A DNA stretch of 64,000 nucleotides from Oscillospiraceae bacterium (GTDB lineage Bacteria; Bacillota; Clostridia; Oscillospirales; Oscillospiraceae): NCBI GenBank assembly GCA_017937195.1, contig JAGBEA010000045.1, positions 1-64,000 on the forward strand, written 5' to 3'. The notes under the pieces are model-generated. The model was not told the origin of the DNA. It did no database searches and saw nothing but the letters and a program-made list of their open reading frames with translations. How positions within the stretch are numbered: the first letter of the stretch is position 1; each line of letters begins with the position of its first letter. This document shows positions 58,181 through 64,000 of the stretch, one piece after another. The translations under genes and the position numbers were made by a program.

Positions 58181-58291
58181 AAGAAAAAGCTCCCTTGTGG
58201 GGAGCTTCTTCTTTGTGTGTTTGTTAGGAGAGAGAGAAAATCACATAAGGAATGTATCCTTTGTACAGTTATGAGTCTACCCATAAAAATT
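58181..58291 (-). ncRNA. small-RNA-like unit 1 (upstream copy)
   Basis: On the minus strand: promoter (58327-58298), start near 58291, a hairpin AAGGA/TCCTT, the box TGTGATTTTCTCTCTC (58245-58230, here extended to TCTCTCTCC) and a terminator stem 58187-58194/58200-58207 followed by TTTTTC. It is a diverged tandem copy of unit 2 with identical internal spacing up to the end of the shared box. Predicted length is about 110 nt. Confidence 0.6.
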
Positions 58292-58297
58292 TGCGAA

Positions 58298-58327
58298 ATA
58301 ATGAATCGAATTTGAACAAACTGTAAA
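58298..58327 (-). promoter_or_regulatory. promoter of small-RNA-like unit 1
   Basis: Minus-strand TTTACA (58327-58322), an 18-bp spacer and CATTAT (58303-58298). The -35 box sits in the centre of the dyad AACTGTTTACAGTT. Confidence 0.55.
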
Positions 58328-58339
58328 CAGTTGTTTTTC

Positions 58340-58666
58340 TTACAGAATGTCTGCCAGCGTTTCCAAAAACGCTTCCTCTCCCCAAGTATTAATTTTGAAG
58401 AACAATGCCTGACTGCCGCCGGAGGTGATGGCACTCAGATGGATCACACCATCCGCGCCCTGAAACAGCGTCAGATTCATACTGACACGGTTTCCGCCGG
58501 CGTGGCTGTAGCGCTCGAACACCCGCACACTGCAGCGACTCTCGCCGCAGGAAAAATCGCTTACATCCTCCAGTGTGGCAGAAATACTGCCCTCAAGAAT
58601 GCCCGCCTGCAGTCTTTTCAGCAGCACATCAAAATCGCCGGTCAATTCCCGTTCCAGTTTTGCCAT
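58340..58666 (-). CDS. DUF6054-like small protein
   Basis: The product is 108 aa and soluble. The order FDVLLKRLQAGILEGSISA, CSVRVFERYS, GGNRVSMNLTL and AITSGGSQALFFKINTWGEE matches my recollection of DUF6054 proteins of Clostridia, whose function is unknown. The start is ATG 58666 after AAGGAGG. It follows rnhA by 10 bp and is probably co-transcribed with it. No clear terminator separates it from the small-RNA-like units. Confidence 0.78.
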   Translation of the reverse strand: MAKLERELTGDFDVLLKRLQAGILEGSISATLEDVSDFSCGESRCSVRVFERYSHAGGNRVSMNLTLFQGADGVIHLSAITSGGSQALFFKINTWGEEAFLETLADIL

Positions 58667-58676
58667 CGTGTCCTCC

Positions 58677-59114
58677 TTATTTGAACTTCTGGCTTTCCGC
58701 CACCGCCATCTGGTCGCAGCGGTTGTTCTTTTCGTTGGCAGCGTGGCCTTTCACCCAGTGGTAACGCACCTCGTGCCGCGCGATCAGCGGCAGGAGCTGT
58801 TCCCATAGATCCACATTCAGCGCCGGTTTCTTGTCGGACTTGACCCAGCCCTTCTTTTTCCAGCCGTAGACCCAGCCCTTCTCCAGCGCGTCGATGACAT
58901 ACTTGGAGTCGGAGTACAGCTCCACGGCGCACGGCTCTTTCAGCATCGAGAGGGCGCGGATCACACCGGTCAGCTCCATCCGGTTGTTGGTGGTCGACCC
59001 CTCACCGCCTGATATTTCCTTTTCAATGCCGTTCCACTCAAGGATCGCGCCCCAGCCCCCGGGTCCCGGGTTGCCGCTGCACGCTCCGTCTGTGTAAATA
59101 GTTACTTTTTTCAT
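58677..59114 (-). CDS. rnhA: ribonuclease HI
   Basis: The product is 145 aa. RNase HI cuts RNA in RNA-DNA hybrids. The catalytic acids are visible: YTDGACSGNPG (Asp near 8), RMELTGVI (Glu near 46), YSDSKYV (Asp near 68) and NRCDQMA (Asp near 134); the basic handle GWKKKGWVKSDKKP is present. The start is ATG 59114, but the bases before it (AAAAAGTCTT) give almost no ribosome site. An older copy of the same start, overlapping the trmO stop, lies 165 bp upstream beyond a palindrome, so the 5' region has been rearranged. Confidence 0.93.
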   Translation of the reverse strand: MKKVTIYTDGACSGNPGPGGWGAILEWNGIEKEISGGEGSTTNNRMELTGVIRALSMLKEPCAVELYSDSKYVIDALEKGWVYGWKKKGWVKSDKKPALNVDLWEQLLPLIARHEVRYHWVKGHAANEKNNRCDQMAVAESQKFK

Positions 59115-59161
59115 AAGACTTTTTCAGTAGTAATAACTTGTTCTTTCAGCCGCACTATCGT

Positions 59162-59257
59162 CCGACGGAGCGTGCGTGTCATCCCCTCGCGGTTGCCGCG
59201 CAAGCGGCGAGCGAGTGGGGACATCACAGAAGCCGCGTCAGCGCGCTTCTCCGTCGG
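59162..59257. repeat. folded-back palindromic element upstream of rnhA
   Basis: CCGACGGAG (59162-59170) and CTCCGTCGG (59249-59257) are perfect inverted ends. Inside, imperfect arms with CCCC/GGGG and TCGC/GCGA blocks lead to a central GCCGC-GCAA-GCGGC hairpin (59195-59208). It lies between trmO and rnhA and contains inverted and direct pieces of the rnhA start sequence. Confidence 0.75.
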
Positions 59258-59279
59258 TGTAGATTGTTACTGTTTTCAT
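59238..59279 (-). pseudogene. fragment of the rnhA 5' end
   Basis: Starting with an ATG that overlaps the trmO stop (ATGA), 13 codons read MKTVTIYTDGEAR and then TGA. The first ten residues match RNase HI (MKKVTIYTDG), with 4 nucleotide differences in about 31, three of them silent. It appears to be the original, translationally coupled rnhA start, cut off by the palindromic element. Confidence 0.75.
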
Positions 59280-59962
59280 AGCGTTTCTACTCCCACCACA
59301 TACAGCACCCGTTCCTCTACGCGGAACTGAATGTTCTGTCCGTCGAAGGTCATACCGTATATGCGCTGTGGGTCATTCTGATATCTGGGGCGCGGATCTT
59401 CCTTCAAAACGGCCTGCAGCGCATCCCGTTTCTCCAGCGGCACAGCCTGCAGCGTTTTTTCGCACCAGACGACCTCCAGCGGATCACCCTTGTGCACGCC
59501 GACCAAGCCGCCGGTGGCTTCCGGATGGCAATCAGCATAGGAGAGATACGGCTTGATGTCAAAAATCGGGGTTCCATCCACCATATCCACGCCGCTGACA
59601 TAGATAACCGGCCCCAGCTCCGGATCAAGCTCTACCTTGTCCAGCTTCACAGAGGACAATCCCAGCGCATTGGGACGAAACGGCGAGCGGCTGGCAAATA
59701 CGCCGATGCGCGCATTTCCGCCAAGGCGCGGCGGGCGCACCGTAGGTGACCAATCCTCCCGCACCGCCTTTGAAAACTGCCAGATCAGCCAAAGATGGGA
59801 GTACTCCTCCATACACCGCACCGCGTCTGCGTTGCGGAATTCCGGCTCAAACACGATTTTTCCCTGCAGCTCCGGTACCAGTCCGCTCTGCCGCGGGACG
59901 CCGAATTTTTCGGCAAAATCCGTGTGGATACGGGCGATGATTTTCAGCTGTACCGTTTCCAT
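59276..59962 (-). CDS. trmO: tRNA (t6A37)-N6-methyltransferase TrmO
   Basis: The product is 228 aa. TrmO (TsaA/YaeB) methylates N6-threonylcarbamoyladenosine 37 in tRNA-Thr. The beta-barrel domain has IARIHTDF at the start, FGVPRQSGLV (about 20), the SAM-binding region FASRSPFRPNALGLSSVKL (about 89) and DGTPIFDIKPYLSYAD (about 127). About 60 C-terminal residues follow, ending in the NDPQRIYGMTFD segment. Its ATG overlaps the stop of the upstream gene by one base; its stop overlaps the rnhA fragment. Confidence 0.93.
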   Translation of the reverse strand: METVQLKIIARIHTDFAEKFGVPRQSGLVPELQGKIVFEPEFRNADAVRCMEEYSHLWLIWQFSKAVREDWSPTVRPPRLGGNARIGVFASRSPFRPNALGLSSVKLDKVELDPELGPVIYVSGVDMVDGTPIFDIKPYLSYADCHPEATGGLVGVHKGDPLEVVWCEKTLQAVPLEKRDALQAVLKEDPRPRYQNDPQRIYGMTFDGQNIQFRVEERVLYVVGVETL

Positions 59963-60309
59963 CAGCGTTTACGGCGGCCCGTATCGGTAAGGTGGGACAG
60001 AACATCTTTCGGCAGGTTCATCAGACGCAGAGCCTGTCCTATTACCACTACCACGAAAAATGCCAGCACAAACCAAGCATTCTGGAACTTGGCTGCCAGA
60101 CCGAACATAAGAAACAGTGCCAGCAGCAACAGCGTGTTAATGCGCTTGTTATCCTGCTCCTTCTGCTGCAGTTCCTCGCTCTTGAGATAGATCACCTTTT
60201 CATAGGTAAACTCCATAGTGGCAGCAGGGTCGTGATATAAGGTCTTGGTGAAGTATACCCAGCGGGTCAGCGGTCTTACATACTTCTTTTTCTTTTTGTT
60301 CTTGCTCAT
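59962..60309 (-). CDS. small membrane protein between gyrA and trmO
   Basis: The product is 115 aa with a lysine-rich N-terminus (KNKKKKKYVRP) and two adjacent hydrophobic segments at about 66-80 and 85-102. The family is not recognised. The start is ATG 60309 with GAGGAG in the end of gyrA; it begins 4 bp after the gyrA stop and overlaps trmO by one base (TGATG). It is therefore part of a gyrB-gyrA-trmO transcript. Confidence 0.78.
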   Translation of the reverse strand: MSKNKKKKKYVRPLTRWVYFTKTLYHDPAATMEFTYEKVIYLKSEELQQKEQDNKRINTLLLLALFLMFGLAAKFQNAWFVLAFFVVVVIGQALRLMNLPKDVLSHLTDTGRRKR

Positions 60310-60313
60310 TGGG

Positions 60314-62800
60314 TTACTCCTCTGTCTGTTCCTTGTCGGTTCGTGCCACACTGATCACATGGACGCCCTCGTTCAAACGCATCACGCGCACACCCTGTGC
60401 CACACGGCCGTAGGTGTTGATATCCGCCGTTGCCATACGGATGATGACACCGTCATCGGAGATCATCAAAATGTCCTCCTCACCGGTCACCACCTTGGCA
60501 GCCACCACCTTGCCCGTCTTTTCCGTGATGTGATAGTTCTTCATACCGCTGCCGCCGCGCTTCTGGGGCTCGCCGCCCTCACCGCGGAGATACTCCTCAA
60601 TGGCGGTGCGCTTGCCGTAACCGTTTTCGGTAATGGTCAGCAGCGTATGGCCTTCATGGGCACGGGCGCCTGCCACCACATAGTCGCCCTCCTTCAATCG
60701 GATACCGCGCACACCCACCGCGTCGCGGCCCATGCAGCGGATATCGGTCTCGCGGAAGCAGATGGCCATACCCTCACGGGTCACCAGCAGGATATTCTGC
60801 TCACCGTCGGTGCGGCGCACCTCGATCAGCTCGTCACCCTCGTCCAGCGACAGCGCGCGGATACCGGCCTTGCGGGCGGTGTTCAGCGCCTTCAGCTGCA
60901 GACGCTTCACCGTACCCATACGGGTGATCATCACAAGGAAGCTGTCGTCAAATTCGCGGACAGCCAGTCCGGCGGTCACCTTCTCCCCTGCCTCCAGCGG
61001 CAGGATGTTGACGATATTGGTACCCTTGGCGGCACGGCCTGCCTCGGGAATGAGATAGCCCTTCTTGCGGTGTACCTTACCGGTGTTGGTAAAGAAGAGA
61101 ATGTAATCGTGGGTAGAAGCGGTAAACACAGCCGTCACCACGTCCTCATCGCGGGTGGTCATAGCCTTCACGCCCTTGCCGCCGCGGCGCTGGGCAGAAT
61201 ACTCAGTGGCAGGCGTGCGCTTGATATAACCGTTGGCGGTCATGGTATAGACGCACTCTTCCTCCTCGATGAGATCCTCAATGTCGATCTCGTCCTCTAC
61301 CTCCTGAATCTCGGTGCGGCGCTCATCGCCGAACTTGTCGCGGATCTCGATCAGCTCGTCCTTCAGCACGCCACGCAGCATTTCCTCGTTGCCCAGCAGC
61401 TCAACATAGTAGGCAATGCGCTTTTCCAGCTCATCATACTCGTTCTGCAGCTTTTCCCGATCCAGACCCTGCAGCGCCTTGAGGCGCATATCCAGAATGG
61501 CCTGCGCCTGAATCTCATCCAGCCCAAAGCGCTCCATCAGCGCCTCCTTAGCGTCATTGTAGCGCGAGCGGATGATGCGGATCACCTCGTCAATATTATC
61601 CTGCGCGATCAGCAAACCCTCCAGCAGGTGGGCTCTTTCCTTGGCCTTGCGCAGATCGTACTGGGTGCGGCGGGTCAGCACTTCCATCTGGAATGCCAGA
61701 TATTCGTCGATGATCTGGCGCAGCGAAAGGATCTTCGGCTGCTTCTGATCGTCCACCAGAGCCAGCAGGATAATGCCGAAGCTGGACTGCAGCGCCGTTT
61801 GCTTAAAGAGATGGTTCAGCACCACTTGCGGATTGGCATCACGCTTGAGCTCGATGACGATGCGCATACCGATACGGTCGGACTCGTCGCGCAGGTCGGA
61901 GATGCCCTCCAGCCGCTTTTCGCGCACCTGCTCGGCGATCTTGCGCACCAGCTCGCTCTTGTTGACCTGATAGGGCAGCTCCGTCACCACAATACGGGTG
62001 CGGTCAGCGCCGAATTCCTCAAACTCCGTGCGGGCGCGGACAACGATCTTGCCGCGGCCGGTGGCATAGGCGGCGCGGATGCCGCTGCGCCCCATAATGA
62101 TGCCGCCGGTGGGGAAATCGGGGCCGGTGATGTGCTCCATCAGCTCACTCATGGTGATCTCCGGATCCTCCAGCACCGCCACGCAGGCGTTGATCACTTC
62201 CGTCAGGTTGTGGGGGGGGATATTGGTAGCCATACCAACGGCAATACCGTTGGAGCCGTTGACCAGCAGGTTGGGGAACCGGCTGGGCAGCACGCGGGGT
62301 TCTTTCTTGGTTTCATCGAAGTTGGGATCCCAATTGACGGTATCCTTGTCGATGTCCCGCAGCATTTCGCCGGAGATCTTGGAAAGACGCGCCTCGGTAT
62401 AGCGGTAAGCAGCGGCGGGGTCGCCGTCCACGCTACCGAAGTTACCCTGACCGTCTACCAGCATATAGCGCATGGAGAAGTCCTGCGCCAGACGCACCAT
62501 CGCATCGTACACAGAGGCGTCACCGTGAGGGTGATAGCTACCCAGCACAGCACCGACGGTGGTGGCGGACTTCTTATACTTCTTATCGGGTGTCAACCCG
62601 TCCTCGTGCATCGTATAGAGAATGCGGCGATGCACGGGCTTCAAGCCGTCGCGCACATCCGGCAGCGCACGGCCCACGATGACACTCATAGCGTATTCAA
62701 TGTAGGATTTTTCCATTTCGCTGACCAGATTGGACTGTGTAATCACCTGATCGGGAAACAGAATATCTTCCGGTTTGTAAGCACGGTTATGCTTTGCCAT
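60314..62800 (-). CDS. gyrA: DNA gyrase subunit A
   Basis: The product is 828 aa. The N-terminal breakage-reunion domain has the catalytic tyrosine in [10 protein letters not shown] near 126, and the C-terminal DNA-wrapping domain carries the GyrA-box QRRGGKG near 542, which distinguishes gyrase from topoisomerase IV. The quinolone-determining region reads [10 protein letters not shown]: the position equal to E. coli Ser83 is alanine, while the Asp87 equivalent is kept. The start is ATG 62800 after GGAGGTG. It lies 14 bp behind gyrB. Confidence 0.97.
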   Translation of the reverse strand: MAKHNRAYKPEDILFPDQVITQSNLVSEMEKSYIEYAMSVIVGRALPDVRDGLKPVHRRILYTMHEDGLTPDKKYKKSATTVGAVLGSYHPHGDASVYDAMVRLAQDFSMRYMLVDGQGNFGSVDGDPAAAYRYTEARLSKISGEMLRDIDKDTVNWDPNFDETKKEPRVLPSRFPNLLVNGSNGIAVGMATNIPPHNLTEVINACVAVLEDPEITMSELMEHITGPDFPTGGIIMGRSGIRAAYATGRGKIVVRARTEFEEFGADRTRIVVTELPYQVNKSELVRKIAEQVREKRLEGISDLRDESDRIGMRIVIELKRDANPQVVLNHLFKQTALQSSFGIILLALVDDQKQPKILSLRQIIDEYLAFQMEVLTRRTQYDLRKAKERAHLLEGLLIAQDNIDEVIRIIRSRYNDAKEALMERFGLDEIQAQAILDMRLKALQGLDREKLQNEYDELEKRIAYYVELLGNEEMLRGVLKDELIEIRDKFGDERRTEIQEVEDEIDIEDLIEEEECVYTMTANGYIKRTPATEYSAQRRGGKGVKAMTTRDEDVVTAVFTASTHDYILFFTNTGKVHRKKGYLIPEAGRAAKGTNIVNILPLEAGEKVTAGLAVREFDDSFLVMITRMGTVKRLQLKALNTARKAGIRALSLDEGDELIEVRRTDGEQNILLVTREGMAICFRETDIRCMGRDAVGVRGIRLKEGDYVVAGARAHEGHTLLTITENGYGKRTAIEEYLRGEGGEPQKRGGSGMKNYHITEKTGKVVAAKVVTGEEDILMISDDGVIIRMATADINTYGRVAQGVRVMRLNEGVHVISVARTDKEQTEE

Positions 62801-62814
62801 TTCGTGTCACCTCC

Positions 62815-64000
62815 TTAAATATCAATGTTGACCGCATACTTTGCGTTCTTTTCGATCCATTCCTTGCGGGGCTCCACCTGCTCACCCATCAGCACGGTGA
62901 AAATCTCATCGGCGCGGCTGGCATCATCCAGCGTGATGCGGCGCAGGGTGCGGCGCTCGGGATCCATAGTGGTCTCCCACAGCTCGTCCTTATTCATCTC
63001 ACCAAGGCCCTTATAGCGCTGGATCTCGATCTTCACATTACTCTCTCCGCGCAGCTCGACAGATACGCGGTCGCGCTCCTCATCGCTGTATGCCACGCGG
63101 GTGGTCTTGCCGCGGCTGAGCTTATACAGCGGCGGCACAGCGGAGTAGACGAAGCCGTGCTCAATCAGCGGACGCATATAGCGGAAGAAGAAGGTCAGCA
63201 GCAGCGTACGGATATGGGCGCCGTCCACGTCAGCATCGGACATAATGATGATCTTATGGTAGCGCAGGCGGTTGATGTCAAAGTCCTCGCCGATACCGCC
63301 GCCAAGGGCAGAGATCAGGGGGGAGAGCTTATCGTTGTTGTAGATACGGTCCACCCGTGCCTTTTCCACGTTCAGCATCTTGCCCCACATGGGCAGAATC
63401 GCCTGAAAACGGGAGTCTCTGCCCTGGTTGGCAGAGCCTGCAGCGGAGTCGCCCTCCACGATGTAGATCTCGCACAGCGCAGGATCCTTCTCGTTGCAGT
63501 CCTTCAGCTTGTCGGGCATACCGCCGGACTCCAGACCGGTCTTGCGGCGGGCGTTCTCACGGGCCTTGCGTGCCGCCTCGCGGGCGCGGTTGGCGGTCAG
63601 CGCCTTATCCAGAATGGTGCGCGCCACCACGGGATGCTCCTCCAGATACACCGCCAGCTGGTCGGAAAGAATGTTGTCCACCAGCGTACGGATGTGGGCG
63701 TTGCCCAGCTTGGCCTTGGTCTGACCTTCAAACTGTGCCTCGGTCAGCTTGACGCTGATCACGGCGGTGATACCCTCGCGGCAGTCCTCACCGCTGACCT
63801 TATCGTCGCCCTTGATCATCCCGTACTTGATGCCGTAGGCGTTCAGCACGCGGGTCAGCGCGGCCTTGAAGCCGGTTTCGTGCATACCGCCCTCAGGGGT
63901 GCGGATGTCGTTGGCAAAGGACACGATATTTTCGGCATAGGTGTCGTTATACTGCAGCGCGATCTCGGCGGTAGAGTCACCCTTGCTGCCGGAAACATAG
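62815..64000 (-). CDS. gyrB: DNA gyrase subunit B (5' end beyond the window)
   Basis: About 394 C-terminal residues are present; the frame stays open to the window edge, where it reads [26 protein letters not shown] marks the transducer domain. The TOPRIM metal-binding residues are in EGDSAAG and SDADVDG, and the tail has [10 protein letters not shown] near the end. The segment [14 protein letters not shown] has Trp where most GyrB proteins have Arg (LRGK). The ATPase domain is outside the window. recF, dnaN and dnaA are expected beyond it. Confidence 0.95.
   Translation of the reverse strand, partial: YVSGSKGDSTAEIALQYNDTYAENIVSFANDIRTPEGGMHETGFKAALTRVLNAYGIKYGMIKGDDKVSGEDCREGITAVISVKLTEAQFEGQTKAKLGNAHIRTLVDNILSDQLAVYLEEHPVVARTILDKALTANRAREAARKARENARRKTGLESGGMPDKLKDCNEKDPALCEIYIVEGDSAAGSANQGRDSRFQAILPMWGKMLNVEKARVDRIYNNDKLSPLISALGGGIGEDFDINRLRYHKIIIMSDADVDGAHIRTLLLTFFFRYMRPLIEHGFVYSAVPPLYKLSRGKTTRVAYSDEERDRVSVELRGESNVKIEIQRYKGLGEMNKDELWETTMDPERRTLRRITLDDASRADEIFTVLMGEQVEPRKEWIEKNAKYAVNIDI

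Noticed and set aside
58302..58316. tRNA T-arm-like string GTTCAAATTCGATTC on the minus strand
   Set aside because: No acceptor, D or anticodon stems can be built around it; it is the spacer of the unit 1 promoter.
58051..58434. 127-codon leftward frame across the tandem units
   Set aside because: It runs through two promoters and a terminator, and the only repeated part is identical at nucleotide level, including third positions, which points to RNA rather than protein selection.
1..64000. CRISPR array, insertion sequence, prophage or attachment site
   Set aside because: No regularly spaced identical repeats, transposase, integrase or phage structural genes were seen; the repeats present are isolated palindromes.

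Overview
The window looks like chromosome of a spore-forming, fairly G+C-rich Clostridia member, most likely an Oscillospiraceae-type gut anaerobe. The evidence is a gpr spore protease, DnaD/DnaI-type primosome proteins, Noc plus Soj/Spo0J with perfect parS sites, two T-box leaders, a single-chain glycyl-tRNA synthetase, a YtrA-type regulator and strong AAGGAGG ribosome sites. The species call is inference; no rRNA is present. I found no transposase, prophage, CRISPR array or tRNA gene.

Layout. 1-529 is a gene-free, hairpin-rich repeat region. 530-3710 is a sugar-phosphate module: a SorC-type regulator divergent from a class II aldolase and a sorbose-phosphate-reductase-like dehydrogenase. 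3760-10302 is a leftward operon, sbcD-sbcC-VWA protein-MoxR-like AAA ATPase, facing a Cas4-like/exonuclease fusion (10498-11988). 12139-14465 holds accessory membrane and lipid genes, a gene remnant and a ferredoxin. 14522-17290 is rpsO-pnp with a large hairpin between them. 17357-23139 has a cation/proton antiporter, noc, mnmE, degV and prmA. 23197-26981 is a YtrA-type ABC operon plus a YdcF-like protein. 27128-29040 is dnaI-dnaD, divergent from zapA and a U32 peptidase.

31688-38049 runs dut-maf-mreC-mreD-PBP2-GH13. 38054-39875 is the partition locus: soj, spo0J and three parS sites. It is followed by serS, mscL, rsmG, an orphan MinD-like ATPase and mgsA. 43660-47195 is a T-box-controlled hisS-aspS operon. 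47294-54917 holds alaX, small proteins, a MATE transporter, gpr (leftward), rpsT, a Nudix hydrolase and T-box-controlled glyS. 54955-64000 is leftward: an unknown membrane protein, a threonine dehydratase, nadE, two tandem small-RNA-like units, a small DUF protein, rnhA, trmO, a small membrane protein, gyrA and gyrB, which runs off the end.

Many genes here (noc, mnmE, rsmG, soj, spo0J, gyrB, gyrA) sit near oriC in Firmicutes, so the window probably lies close to the origin, with recF/dnaN/dnaA expected beyond position 64000. The most unusual signals are: two 165-bp tandem units at 58007-58327, each with a promoter, a shared pyrimidine-rich box and a terminator; a folded-back palindrome carrying a fragment of the rnhA start; a 96-nt hairpin between rpsO and pnp; a parS site that is also an intrinsic terminator; and an sbcDC operon extended by an AAA/VWA pair.
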